Shown: in pieces, positions 1-8,012 of the stretch | Layout: every line of letters begins with the position of its first letter | Position numbering within the stretch: the stretch's first letter is position 1 | Assembly: GCF_017656475.1 (NCBI RefSeq) | Contig: NZ_JACDNT010000018.1 | Coordinates: forward strand, 1-40,185 | Reading direction: 5' to 3' | DNA from: Archaeoglobus sp. | Lineage (GTDB): Archaea; Halobacteriota; Archaeoglobi; Archaeoglobales; Archaeoglobaceae | DNA length: 40,185 nt | Notes under the pieces: model-generated | The model's input: the letters and a program-made list of their open reading frames with translations, nothing else | Told to the model about the DNA's origin: nothing | The model's database searches: none | Program-made: the position numbers and the translations under genes

Positions 1-3
1 TAT

Positions 4-53
4 TTTAGTGTTATGTTTTAGATTTATAGGTTTTGGTAATGTGGACATGCCCT
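4..53. repeat. Left arm of 50-bp terminal inverted repeat
   Basis: These 50 bases are the exact reverse complement of 40136-40185 at the other end of the window. The match stops at base 54. Outward it may continue, because the right arm runs to the last base of the window. The arm begins 22 bp beyond the stop codon of the HIT gene. It may be the edge of a repeated element lying outside the window. Confidence 0.95.
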
Positions 54-75
54 TTCACATTCTACGTAAAAAAAT

Positions 76-558
76 TCATTGTTTATGAAACACCGGATAT
101 AGCTTGTCGTACGTCTCTTCCAGGGCTTCCGGGATGATTTGAACATCCGCAAGAACCGGCATGAAGGATGTGTCCCCATTCCACCTCGGCACAACGTGTA
201 TGTGGAGATGTGCAGCAATTCCTGCCCCCGCAACTTTGCCGATATTAACACCCACATTGAAACCATCCGGATTCATCGCTTCTCTGATGGCCTTAATTGA
301 GAGCTTGACAAGCTTCATGGACTCAATCATTTCCTCCTCTGTCATATCCTCGATGGATGGGATGTGGCGGTAGGGGTTTACCATCACATGGCCAGGGTTG
401 TATGGATTGCGGTTCATAATGACGTAGCAGGTTTTACCCCTATAGAGTATTAAGTTCTCCCTGTCTTTATTTTCCTTTGGAGCAGTGCAGAAAACGCACT
501 CCTTTGGTTTAGGGGCAAGCACGTATCTTATTCTCCAGGGAGCAAAGATTCTTTCCAT
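76..558 (-). CDS. HIT family nucleotide hydrolase/transferase
   Basis: This 160-residue protein belongs to the histidine triad superfamily, whose members hydrolyse or transfer nucleotidyl groups from dinucleoside polyphosphates or AMP conjugates. The triad motif HLHIHVVP lies near residue 120 with the usual hydrophobic spacing, and an N-terminal CVFC may bind zinc. The start MERIFAPWR is chosen because archaeal HIT proteins commonly begin this way. It is also preceded by an A/T-rich TATA-like box (about 581-590) at leaderless spacing. The reading frame stays open upstream to 795, but that part contains the promoter and has no resemblance to the family. The exact substrate cannot be told from sequence. 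Confidence 0.88.
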   Translation of the reverse strand: MERIFAPWRIRYVLAPKPKECVFCTAPKENKDRENLILYRGKTCYVIMNRNPYNPGHVMVNPYRHIPSIEDMTEEEMIESMKLVKLSIKAIREAMNPDGFNVGVNIGKVAGAGIAAHLHIHVVPRWNGDTSFMPVLADVQIIPEALEETYDKLYPVFHKQ

Positions 559-577
559 AATGGGAATATTTTTTGAG

Positions 578-596
578 GCATAAATATTTTTGTTTT
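578..596 (-). promoter_or_regulatory. Probable TATA/BRE promoter of the HIT gene
   Basis: Read on the minus strand, a purine-rich stretch (CAAAACAAA) is followed by AATATTTATG. It is centred about 27 bases upstream of the chosen ATG, the distance expected for a leaderless archaeal transcript. Confidence 0.5.
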
Positions 597-633
597 GATG
601 GGGGCATGGTTTTAGCGGTTCAACAATTGTTAG

Positions 634-841
634 AGGTGGCTGGAAACAGTGAAAGATATGGCTCTTAAAGAGAAACTGATAACAAAGATGGCAGAAATTC
701 TTACAGATATCAAGGCGAAGAGTCAAAAACCAAGACTGTGAAATTCCTTCCTTCGAGAAGTGGAGAAGGCCCATAGATGCAGAAGAAAAATTCATTCTTA
801 GTTTCTACCAAATAAAAAAACTTTTATCCAAAAAAACATAG
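634..841 (+). pseudogene. Possible decayed coding fragment
   Basis: The plus strand between the HIT and DUF432 genes has protein-like character in two frames. One frame runs from 634 to a TGA at 739 (ending ...KAKSQKPRL). A second continues from about 740 (EIPSFEKWRRPIDAEEKF...). One base change near 736-740 would join them into about 68 residues reading PRLEIPSFEKW, a composition unlike random translation. No family is assigned with confidence. The motif faintly recalls the N-terminal region of archaeal topoisomerase VI A subunits. No clear start or downstream continuation exists, so a remnant is more likely than a gene. Confidence 0.3.
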
Positions 842-848
842 ACAAGAT

Positions 849-1556
849 GTGTTTGGCTACCACGACGTTGAGGGATTTCAGGCTGAGATAGGCGAATACA
901 GGATAAGAACGGAAAAGGCTGGTCCTTTTTACCAATATATTAGAGAGAACGGCGACAAAATTGAGAAAGGACTTTCAGTCGATAAGGGGAGGCTGATTAT
1001 AAATCCAGTCGAGCCGGTTAACATGCCCAAAAACATTACCAACTTCCTGCAAATCAAGTTCACCAAACCATTTTTTGCGGAACCAAAATCGGCGGTAGAG
1101 GTTTACGCCACCTTTCCGGTTGAGATAGCTGTCTTTATTGCGGCTAAAAAGAGCGTAGGGATTGTCGACATCTTCTCGCTCCAGAAACCAAAATACACGC
1201 TCTACGGGAATCCGAGAGACGGGATAATTTGCCGATACTGGGAGAGCGACCTTTATTCAGAAATTCCGCAGGTTGACAAATACAGAGAAGGTGTAATCAA
1301 GCTAAGAATCGTGAACAGCGACAGTGAGTGGATTGAAATAAGCAACGCTGTTTTCGACGTTTACGGAATGAAGATATACTATGATGAGGAGATGGTTTAC
1401 TCCTCAGCCTCTATTAACATAGTCTCACCAAAGGTTGCAGAAACGAGGTTCATCGAGCAACCTCTGAAGGAGAAGATGAGGAAGGCCTTGGAACTCTACA
1501 CCGCGAGAAGAATTGCCGTAACTGCTTTAAAATTCGTAATGGAGTGGGGATTATGA
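849..1556 (+). CDS. DUF432 family protein
   Basis: This 235-residue soluble-looking protein starts at GTG and resembles the archaeal DUF432 family, whose function is unknown. It has alternating beta-type segments (for example AVEVYATFPVEIAVFIA) and a helical C-terminal tail. It shows no signal peptide, membrane span or metal-binding cluster. Its last codons overlap the start of the MscS-type channel gene in an ATGA arrangement (1553-1556), so the two are probably translationally coupled. The pairing suggests a role tied to the channel or membrane, which is inference from context only. Confidence 0.7.
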   Translation: MFGYHDVEGFQAEIGEYRIRTEKAGPFYQYIRENGDKIEKGLSVDKGRLIINPVEPVNMPKNITNFLQIKFTKPFFAEPKSAVEVYATFPVEIAVFIAAKKSVGIVDIFSLQKPKYTLYGNPRDGIICRYWESDLYSEIPQVDKYREGVIKLRIVNSDSEWIEISNAVFDVYGMKIYYDEEMVYSSASINIVSPKVAETRFIEQPLKEKMRKALELYTARRIAVTALKFVMEWGL

Positions 1557-2395
1557 TTGATATTTTAAATTACAAGCTTTATGGAGACGTTACGGTTTAC
1601 GATGTTATAGTCGTCATCGTAGTGATGGCTTTCGCCACAATAATAGCAAAGTTGGTCACAACCAACCTCAGAAGAACCCTTATAGACAAAATGAAGAGAG
1701 ATCAGCTTGAACTGATGCTCAAAGTCATTTACTTCGGGATAATTTTCATCGCTTTCATTGCCGTTCTGCCAGCATTGGGTCTTGACCTTTCAGGTTTACT
1801 GGTTGCGGGTGGGATTACCGGAATAGTTCTCGGTTTTGCCAGCCAGAGTGTTGTCGCAAACCTCGTTTCCGGGATTTTTCTTATCTCGGAGAAGCCGATA
1901 AAGATTGGAGATCAGGTTAACATTGACGGAGTTGCGGGTTTTGTTGAGGACGTGAACATTCTCTCCACAATCATCCGAACCTACGATGGCCTTTATGTCA
2001 GAATCCCCAACGAGAAGGTGTTCACTTCTAACATAACCAACTACGTGGCCCACATAGCGAGGAGGTTCGAGTATGTTATAGGGATAAGGTACAGCGACGA
2101 TGCCGAGAAGGCGATTGAAATCATAAAGAGGCTGATTGAGGAGCATCCCTTCGCCCTTAAAAATCCTGAGCCGCAGGTTTTCGTTGACAGCCTTGGTGAC
2201 AACAGTGTAAATATCGTTGTGAAGATATGGGCGCCGTCAACAGAATGGTATAGCGTAAAAATGGAACTGCTGTGGAAGATAAAGACTGAACTTGAGAGGA
2301 ATGGAATTGAGATTCCATTCCCGCAGCGTGTGGTTTGGTTTGCGAACGAGCTGAGGGCCAATGTTGAGGGTAAGGAAGAGGGACAGCAGACTTGA
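1553..2395 (+). CDS. mscS: Small-conductance mechanosensitive channel, MscS family
   Basis: A 280-residue membrane protein with N-terminal transmembrane segments and the MscS signature. The pore-lining helix and beta-domain junction reads GLLVAGGITGIVLGFASQS, followed by NLVSGIFLISEKPIKIGDQV, a hallmark of the family. The channel opens under membrane tension to release solutes during osmotic downshift. The ATG at 1553 overlaps the upstream stop codon; an in-frame GTG at 1544 is less likely. The C-terminal cytoplasmic domain is of normal length. The 3' end overlaps the following nuclease-like gene by 35 bases, so all are probably one transcript. Confidence 0.92.
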   Translation: MIDILNYKLYGDVTVYDVIVVIVVMAFATIIAKLVTTNLRRTLIDKMKRDQLELMLKVIYFGIIFIAFIAVLPALGLDLSGLLVAGGITGIVLGFASQSVVANLVSGIFLISEKPIKIGDQVNIDGVAGFVEDVNILSTIIRTYDGLYVRIPNEKVFTSNITNYVAHIARRFEYVIGIRYSDDAEKAIEIIKRLIEEHPFALKNPEPQVFVDSLGDNSVNIVVKIWAPSTEWYSVKMELLWKIKTELERNGIEIPFPQRVVWFANELRANVEGKEEGQQT

Positions 2396-3158
2396 GGAGT
2401 TCAGCAAGGCCAAGATTATCAGAACGTGCTTGAGGGCTGGAGCGAGCAAGAGAGTTGCTGAGAGGGTGGCAGATGAGGTTGAGAGGAGGATATACGATGG
2501 GATAAGCACTGACGAGGTTCTCGAACTCGTAATTGAGCTTTTGCTGAAGCATGAGTATCCAAAAGCGGAGAGATACGACCTTAAGCGCTCCCTGCTTCGT
2601 CTTGGCCCTTCCGGGTTCGGCTTCGAGAAGTTCGTTGCGAGGCTGCTCAAAGAGTACGGCTTCGAAACGGAGACAAATGTAATCGTTCAGGGCAAGTGCG
2701 TTGAGCAGGAAATTGATGTTGTAGCTGAGAAGGACGGAGAAAAGTACATGATAGAGTGCAAGTTCCACAACCAGCCAATCTACACTGGATTAAAGGAGGC
2801 CATGTACACGTACGCACGATTTCTTGATGTCGAAGGACACGGCTTCACCAAGCCATGGATTTTCACGAACACCAAGTTTTCAGAAGAGGCAAAGAGGTAT
2901 GCGAGATGCATGGGGATAAGGCTGACCGGCTGGAATTATCCTGAGAATGAGGGGATAGAAGTGCTGCTTGAGTCAAGAGGCCTTTATCCCGTCACCATTC
3001 TAAGAATAGAGAAAGAGATACTCGACACGGTCGTTAATGCCGGGCTGGTTTTTTGCAGGGATATAGTGAAAGCTTGTGAGCCCAAGCTGAGGACGCTTGG
3101 ATTAAGCAAAGACGAGGCAAGGAGGCTCGTAGAGGAGGCGAAAAAGGTGATTTCTTAG
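2361..3158 (+). CDS. ATP-cone domain fused to Mrr-like restriction endonuclease domain
   Basis: A 265-residue two-domain protein. Residues about 1-85 resemble an ATP-cone (VRKRDSRLEEFSKAKI...), a nucleotide-sensing module best known from ribonucleotide reductase regulation. Residues about 86-180 resemble the Mrr/PD-(D/E)XK nuclease fold, with E89, D119 and E132-x-K134 (EIDVV...IECKF) forming the expected catalytic set. Residues about 215-265 are a helical tail that could be a helix-hairpin-helix-like DNA-binding segment. The gene begins inside the MscS gene and ends sharing its TAG with the next GTG (TAGTG). Whether it cuts DNA, and what nucleotide controls it, is not known from sequence. Confidence 0.75.
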   Translation: MLRVRKRDSRLEEFSKAKIIRTCLRAGASKRVAERVADEVERRIYDGISTDEVLELVIELLLKHEYPKAERYDLKRSLLRLGPSGFGFEKFVARLLKEYGFETETNVIVQGKCVEQEIDVVAEKDGEKYMIECKFHNQPIYTGLKEAMYTYARFLDVEGHGFTKPWIFTNTKFSEEAKRYARCMGIRLTGWNYPENEGIEVLLESRGLYPVTILRIEKEILDTVVNAGLVFCRDIVKACEPKLRTLGLSKDEARRLVEEAKKVIS

Positions 3159-3520
3159 TGAGCGTTTATGAGCGGTGGTTGAAAGGGTACAGATATGTGA
3201 AGGCAAGAGATCTGCCGGACTGGTTCTTGCCAATTCATGTGGCTTTCTTTGCGGTCATGAGCGTCGCCTACGTTTTCATTGCTTCGGTTATTGTTGGTGA
3301 ACTAATATTCCTTAAGGCTGAGTGCGCTCACTTGTCAATCCCAATCGTCGTCTTTTACCACTTCGTAACGGACTTCGAGGGCTGGAAGAGTGTGCTGACG
3401 AGTCCGAAAGCCCTCTATTACAGCCTATTTTACTCTACTGCCGGAGCAGTATTCTGGTTTGTAATGATGCAGATTGGTATTTTTCCGAGCTTTAAGGAGT
3501 TGTTCATGCTCAGCGAGTAA
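3158..3520 (+). CDS. Small integral membrane protein, unknown function
   Basis: A 120-residue protein starting at a GTG that overlaps the previous stop codon. It has three or so hydrophobic segments: about residues 24-50 (IHVAFFAVMSVAYVFIASVI), 58-70 and 88-108. No domain was recognised. It is the last gene of the DUF432-MscS-nuclease operon and may be a membrane partner of those products. Confidence 0.6.
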   Translation: MSVYERWLKGYRYVKARDLPDWFLPIHVAFFAVMSVAYVFIASVIVGELIFLKAECAHLSIPIVVFYHFVTDFEGWKSVLTSPKALYYSLFYSTAGAVFWFVMMQIGIFPSFKELFMLSE

Positions 3521-3659
3521 GCGCTGTCAGTTCATGGTGGAAAGGCCGGCATTTTGATAAATCTCGCTGTTTAATGTTTGCGGAAACATAAACAGAGTAG
3601 AACTCTAATCAACGTGCTGGTATGGAAAGTTAGCATCTCAGCTTAGCAGAAAATAAAAA

Positions 3660-3947
3660 TCAATCCTGCTCGGTCTTCACAGATTCCACTATAATTTTAC
3701 CCGCAACAACCTCATCCACACTATGAATGACCCCTCCAAGATCTTCAATCACGGCCTTTATCTGCTCGTAATCGAGGTTGTCGCCGAGAATTGTAATCTT
3801 TATGTTCTCCGTAGCCTGATCAATTTCAGACAGGTGGATATTCACACCATCCACATTCTCAAGCTCACTGAGCTTAAGGGCAAAAACTATTGTTTTCGGC
3901 TCATGGGGCTTTAACACATCAAGCACGAGTCTTCTCAAGCCCTTCAC
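3660..3947 (-). CDS. DUF211 family protein
   Basis: This 95-residue protein matches the archaeal DUF211 family in length and features. It opens GLRRLVLDVLKPHEP, has alternating beta and helical segments of ferredoxin-like type, and has the motif EDLGGVIHSVDEVVAG near the C-terminus. It is monocistronic and convergent with nothing close. A regulatory or ligand-binding role has been suggested for such folds, but no function is shown here. Confidence 0.85.
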   Translation of the reverse strand: MKGLRRLVLDVLKPHEPKTIVFALKLSELENVDGVNIHLSEIDQATENIKITILGDNLDYEQIKAVIEDLGGVIHSVDEVVAGKIIVESVKTEQD

Positions 3948-3984
3948 AGTAAAAGCTTAATAGCTCCTTATTTAACATTTTTGC

Positions 3985-4626
3985 ATGTTCGATTTGCACG
4001 TCCATTCCATTTTCAGTGACGGAGAACTGATTCCTTCCGAAATTGCCAGAAGGATGTATGCGGCTGGCAACAGGGGGTTTGCCATAACCGACCATGCAGA
4101 TTTCACCAACATCCCCGACATCTTAGCCAAGCTGCTAAGGATTAAGGAGCACATGGAAGTGTACGAGGCGAAGTTTCTTGTTGGTGTCGAAATCACACAT
4201 GTCCCGCCCAGTCTCATCGGTAAAGCTGTTGAACTTGCCTGGAAAGAGGGAGCTGAAATTGTTATTGTGCACGGAGAAACGATAGCAGAGCCGGTAAAGG
4301 AGGGGACTAACCTTGCCGCCCTGAACGAGGAGATAAACATCCTCGCCCATCCGGGACTGATGAAGGAGGAGGAAGCGGAACTGGCAAAGGAGAACGGAAT
4401 TTACATCGAGATTTCAGCCAGAAGGGGACACTGCCTCGGCAATGGACGGGTGAGCAGGCTCGCAGAAAAATACGGCTTCCAGCTTGTTATAAACACGGAC
4501 ATGCACTCTCCGGCAGACATAATAAACGATTCCGCTGCAGAGAAGGTTCTGAGTGGGGCTGGAGTTGAGGACTGGAGAAGGGTGATGGAAAACAACGAGA
4601 AGCTTTTCAAAAAGCTCAGAAAATAA
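3985..4626 (+). CDS. PHP domain metal-dependent phosphoesterase
   Basis: A 213-residue PHP (polymerase and histidinol phosphatase) domain protein. Visible metal ligands are H5 and H7 in LHVHSIFSDGE, the ITDHADF motif, E in GVEITHVP, HGE, the histidine in ILAHPGL, and the TDMHSPAD motif near the C-terminus. These are all the conserved blocks of the superfamily. The fold usually hydrolyses phosphoesters with a trinuclear metal site, but the substrate is not predictable. It is short, single-domain and has no fused polymerase. The last 11 bases overlap the convergent prenyl synthase gene. Confidence 0.85.
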   Translation: MFDLHVHSIFSDGELIPSEIARRMYAAGNRGFAITDHADFTNIPDILAKLLRIKEHMEVYEAKFLVGVEITHVPPSLIGKAVELAWKEGAEIVIVHGETIAEPVKEGTNLAALNEEINILAHPGLMKEEEAELAKENGIYIEISARRGHCLGNGRVSRLAEKYGFQLVINTDMHSPADIINDSAAEKVLSGAGVEDWRRVMENNEKLFKKLRK

Positions 4627-5494
4627 CCTTCTTTTCCGCCTTCCTTCTTATCATATCATATGTCATGAAATCTACGATTTTTCTGAGTTTCTCCTTCTCC
4701 CTGCAGTCATCAAAATAGTTCAAAGAGCTCAGGCTTTTCTCAACGAACGTGCTTATCCTCTCCATTACCTTATTTACACCTTCTTCCCGCCCGTACTTCT
4801 CCTCGTAGATTTGGGGAAGTGTTCTTGATTCAAAAACTGAGTGCTTGTCATCCAGAAGTCGAAGATACTCAAGAAGATCGTCAACAATTTGATAGGCTAT
4901 CCCCAGATTAAGGCCATAATCAAAGAGCTTCTGAGCTGCAGTTCTGTCGTCGCATACTATCTTGCACGCACTTCTTGCTGAATAAGCGAAAAGCGCTGCA
5001 GTCTTCTTCTCGATGCACTCAAAATAGTCCTTCTCAGCGAATTCCTCTTTGATGCTGTAGATATCCAAAACCTCCCCCTCGGACATCATCATTCCGACAT
5101 TTGAGAAGTCTCTGATTATCTCCTCTCCATACTCCGATGTCAATTCTACCGCCTTCGAAATTAGCCAGTCTCCGAGAACTATGGCAAGAGAGATGTCGTA
5201 CTTTTTGTGCAGAGCTTCTCTCTTCCTCCTCTTCTCAGCCTTGTCGATGACGTCATCATGAACTAAGCTTGCCGTGTGAATTAATTCAACTGACAAAGCG
5301 AGTTTCATCACATCTGAATAATTACCACCACAAAGCTTAGATGAAAGAAGAACGATAACAGGCCTGCTCCTCTTACCTCCCGCGGTTATTGCATAGGCAA
5401 GACCTTTTTTTATTTTCGGAGTGGTCTCTACCGTTTCAACAAACTTCCTCAGGTTTTCCTCAAAAACCCTGTATTCCTCCCAGGTATCAATCAC
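4616..5494 (-). CDS. Polyprenyl (isoprenoid) diphosphate synthase family protein
   Basis: A 292-residue trans-isoprenyl diphosphate synthase homologue. These enzymes condense isopentenyl diphosphate with allylic diphosphates, in archaea for membrane lipids and quinones. The first aspartate-rich motif is HDDVIDKAEKRR. The second is QIVDDLLEYL, where the last aspartate of DDxxD is glutamate. The usual glycine after the RR is also missing (RRKREALH). The AITAGGKRSRPVIVLLSS block is intact. The start is GTG at 5494. The divergence makes a medium-chain or altered activity possible; it is not clearly the main GGPP synthase. Confidence 0.82.
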   Translation of the reverse strand: MIDTWEEYRVFEENLRKFVETVETTPKIKKGLAYAITAGGKRSRPVIVLLSSKLCGGNYSDVMKLALSVELIHTASLVHDDVIDKAEKRRKREALHKKYDISLAIVLGDWLISKAVELTSEYGEEIIRDFSNVGMMMSEGEVLDIYSIKEEFAEKDYFECIEKKTAALFAYSARSACKIVCDDRTAAQKLFDYGLNLGIAYQIVDDLLEYLRLLDDKHSVFESRTLPQIYEEKYGREEGVNKVMERISTFVEKSLSSLNYFDDCREKEKLRKIVDFMTYDMIRRKAEKKVIF

Positions 5495-5567
5495 TCAGGT
5501 TATTTCATGGTGTTGAACTTATAACATTTTCGAGATTTTTATCTTTTTCAAATTCCAGAAATTTCGC

Positions 5568-6362
5568 TCAATCCCTCCAAGCAATGAGGACTCCAGCTAG
5601 AATCATCGCTCCTCCAATAAGCTGGTTTAATGTGAGCACTTCTCCAAAATAAAGATACCCAACAAGACCGGCACAGAGGGGCTCGATGAGTGCAAGAATC
5701 GGTGCCCTCTGAACCTTGACGTACTTCATCCCATACAAGAATAAAAGGAATGGTATCGCTGTAGGAACTATACCGAGCCCAACCGCCCACAGAATGCTTT
5801 TCACCTTTCCAAAAAGAACGAAGTAAGGTAAAAGTGCAGCTGAACCCAATCCCAGGTTGTAGAAGTTTATCCTGAATGGAGAGTGCTTTTTTCTTGCTTC
5901 TTTTGATAAAACGAAAACGAGGGCATAGCTGAAACCTGAGATGATCCCAAAAATGATACCGGGAGTTAGCTCGGCATATGGTGTGAGCATGAGATAAAGA
6001 CCCGTTAGACCCAATGGGAGGGCCAAGAGCGTTTTTGTTTCAACCTTCTCGCCCATCAGCACGGAAATAGGGATAACATATACGGGTGCCATGTAAAGCA
6101 GAAGAGCTGCCATCGCGACCTCTACATTCTGTATTGCCGTAATATAGGATGCAATTGTGGTGAAATTGAAGAATGCAAGTCCAATCAAAATTCGGTCTGG
6201 TGGTGCTATATCCTTTAGACAGAATGGCAGAATTACGAGAAAGCCGAAGAGGAGCCTCAGAAATGTGATGGAGAGGGCATCTCCACCAGTATTTCTGACG
6301 AAAATGGCCACCGTTCCCATGAGAATTGCCGAAAGAACTATGGATACCTCTCCATATCGCAT
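5568..6362 (-). CDS. EamA/DMT superfamily membrane transporter
   Basis: A 264-residue protein with about ten hydrophobic segments in two repeats of five, the layout of EamA drug/metabolite transporters. The second repeat has the family-typical ending RAPILALIEPLCAGLVGYLYFGE followed by a last span LIGGAMILAGVLIAW. It probably exports a metabolite or amino acid, but the substrate is not predictable. The gene is separate from its neighbours and divergent from KptA, whose promoter lies in the short region between them. Confidence 0.85.
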   Translation of the reverse strand: MRYGEVSIVLSAILMGTVAIFVRNTGGDALSITFLRLLFGFLVILPFCLKDIAPPDRILIGLAFFNFTTIASYITAIQNVEVAMAALLLYMAPVYVIPISVLMGEKVETKTLLALPLGLTGLYLMLTPYAELTPGIIFGIISGFSYALVFVLSKEARKKHSPFRINFYNLGLGSAALLPYFVLFGKVKSILWAVGLGIVPTAIPFLLFLYGMKYVKVQRAPILALIEPLCAGLVGYLYFGEVLTLNQLIGGAMILAGVLIAWRD

Positions 6363-6380
6363 AGCTTTTGCATCAAATCA

Positions 6381-6390
6381 CTTTTAAAAA
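6381..6390 (+). promoter_or_regulatory. Probable TATA box of kptA
   Basis: CTTTTAAAAA is centred about 25 bases upstream of the GTG at 6410. That GTG is the start supported by family resemblance. The box lies inside the upstream open-frame extension, which argues against the earlier ATG at 6368. Confidence 0.5.
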
Positions 6391-6409
6391 ACCTTGGCCT
6401 ACTCATTTC

Positions 6410-7069
6410 GTGGACCTTGGTATCTGCAAAAGATGTGGCGAGTTCGAAGGAAAGTGTGAGTGCGGAAAAGGAGAGGTTCTCATAAAGTCTGAGGACAGGA
6501 AAAAAGTTAGCAAGTTTTTGAGTGGTTTGCTGAGACATTTTGCAAGAGATTTCGGAATAACACTTAATGAGGAGGGGTGGGCAGAGCTTAATGATGTGCT
6601 GAAGGTTCTGAAAGAGCGATACGGTGTTGGGAGAAAGCAGATTGAACTCATAGTTAAGTTTGACCCAAAGAAAAGATTCGAGATTAAGAACGGGCGAATA
6701 AGGGCGAGATACGGACACAGCATTGAAGTGAAAACGGACTGGAGTGAAGAGGGGGAGATACCCAAGAAGCTCTATCACGCAACCTCACACAAGAACCTCA
6801 GTTCAATCCTCAAACTTGGACTTCTGCCTATGAAGAGGCTTGAAGTGCACATGTGTTCCTCACCACGGGAGGCCATTGAGGTCGGAAAAAGGCATTCAAG
6901 CAATCCTGTTCTGCTTGAAATTGATGCAGAAGGGTTGATGAAAAGGGGGATAAAGGTGAGGAAAAAAGGCAAAGTTTACACCGCCGATTTTGTGCCTCCT
7001 GAGTTTTTGAGAGTTGTGGAGAAATCCAGTTTTGACCGGAATTCACCAAACCCGGCAAAAGGTTATTAG
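6410..7069 (+). CDS. kptA: RNA 2'-phosphotransferase KptA/Tpt1
   Basis: A 219-residue KptA/Tpt1 homologue. The enzyme transfers an internal RNA 2'-phosphate to NAD+, giving ADP-ribose 1''-2''-cyclic phosphate. Eukaryotes need it after tRNA ligation, while the archaeal substrate is uncertain. The catalytic N-terminal block FLSGLLRHFARDFGI includes the conserved R42-H43, and the C-terminal block has LYHATSHKNLSSILKLGL. Four cysteines at the N-terminus (C6, C9, C15, C17) probably bind zinc. GTG at 6410 is preferred because the frame upstream (MHQITFKKPWPTHF) carries the promoter. The final codons overlap the probable trxB promoter. Confidence 0.88.
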   Translation: MDLGICKRCGEFEGKCECGKGEVLIKSEDRKKVSKFLSGLLRHFARDFGITLNEEGWAELNDVLKVLKERYGVGRKQIELIVKFDPKKRFEIKNGRIRARYGHSIEVKTDWSEEGEIPKKLYHATSHKNLSSILKLGLLPMKRLEVHMCSSPREAIEVGKRHSSNPVLLEIDAEGLMKRGIKVRKKGKVYTADFVPPEFLRVVEKSSFDRNSPNPAKGY

Positions 7070-7090
7070 TCTAATTGGCGTATTAAAAGC

Positions 7091-7993
7091 ATGTACGATG
7101 TCGCAATAATCGGTGGAGGGCCTGCAGGATTGACTGCCGCGCTTTACTCGGCAAGGTATGGCCTCAAAACAGTTTTCTTCGAGAGTGTTGACCCTGTGTC
7201 ACAGTTATCTCTCGCTGCCAAAATTGAAAACTATCCCGGTTTTGAGGGCAGCGGAATGGAGCTGCTGGAAAAAATGAAGGAGCAGGCTGTAAAGGCCGGA
7301 GCCGAGTGGAAGCTTGAGAGGGTGGAAAAGGTCGAGAGGAGCGGCGAAACTTTCACAGTCATAGCAGAGGGGGGAGAGTACGAGGCAAGGGCAATAATAG
7401 TCGCAACTGGAGGAAAGCACAAGGAAGCCGGAATTGAGGGTGAAAGTGCCTTTATCGGGAGAGGAGTTAGCTACTGCGCCACGTGCGACGGAAACTTTTT
7501 CAGGGGAAAGAAGGTCGTAGTTTACGGGAGCGGGAAGGAGGCCATAGAGGATGCGATCTATCTGCACGACATAGGCTGTGATGTTACAATTGTTTCCAGA
7601 ACACCCTCGTTCAGGGCAGAAAAGGCCTTGGTGGAAGAAGTGGAGAAGAGGGGAATTCCGGTTCACTACAGCACCACCATCAGAAAGATAATCGGCTCAG
7701 GAAAGGTGGAGAAAGTTGTTGCTTACAACAGGGAGAAAAAGGAGGAGTTCGAAATCGCGGCTGATGGTATCTTTGTCGCAATAGGCATGCGTCCCGCAAC
7801 GGATGTTGTGGCCGACCTCGGAGTTGAGAGAGACTCTATGGGCTACATAAAGGTCGATAAGGAGCAAAAAACGAATGTCGAGGGTGTTTTTGCTGCCGGA
7901 GACTGCTGCGACAATCCGCTTAAGCAGGTAGTCACCGCATGCGGTGATGGTGCTGTTGCGGCATACTCAGCCTACAAGTACTTGACCTCCTGA
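7091..7993 (+). CDS. trxB: Thioredoxin reductase (flavoprotein)
   Basis: A 300-residue low-molecular-weight thioredoxin reductase. It contains the FAD-binding motif IGGGPAGLTAALYSARYG at the N-terminus, the redox-active C129-ATC132-D motif, the NADPH-binding YGSGKEAIEDA, and the terminal FAD motif GVFAAGDCCDN. It passes electrons from NAD(P)H to a thioredoxin or glutaredoxin-like protein. The length is slightly below the usual 310-320. A TATA-like GTTATTAG near 7061-7069, about 26 bases upstream of ATG, overlaps the kptA stop codon and suggests a leaderless transcript. No thioredoxin gene is adjacent. Confidence 0.93.
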   Translation: MYDVAIIGGGPAGLTAALYSARYGLKTVFFESVDPVSQLSLAAKIENYPGFEGSGMELLEKMKEQAVKAGAEWKLERVEKVERSGETFTVIAEGGEYEARAIIVATGGKHKEAGIEGESAFIGRGVSYCATCDGNFFRGKKVVVYGSGKEAIEDAIYLHDIGCDVTIVSRTPSFRAEKALVEEVEKRGIPVHYSTTIRKIIGSGKVEKVVAYNREKKEEFEIAADGIFVAIGMRPATDVVADLGVERDSMGYIKVDKEQKTNVEGVFAAGDCCDNPLKQVVTACGDGAVAAYSAYKYLTS

Positions 7994-8012
7994 CCCCTTT
8001 GTTTCCTGTGGA
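7994..8012. repeat. Dispersed 19-bp motif, copy 1
   Basis: The motif CCCCTTTGTTTCCTGTGGA lies one base after the trxB stop codon. It matches, in the opposite orientation, the motifs at 26165-26183 (exact) and 26392-26410 (one mismatch). Some similarity continues past the core between this copy and the 26165 copy (CCGGAA follows in both). Confidence 0.65.

Noticed and set aside
559-795. N-terminal extension of the HIT gene to 795
   Set aside because: It would run through the TATA-like promoter and has no resemblance to HIT proteins. The family's usual start lies at 558.
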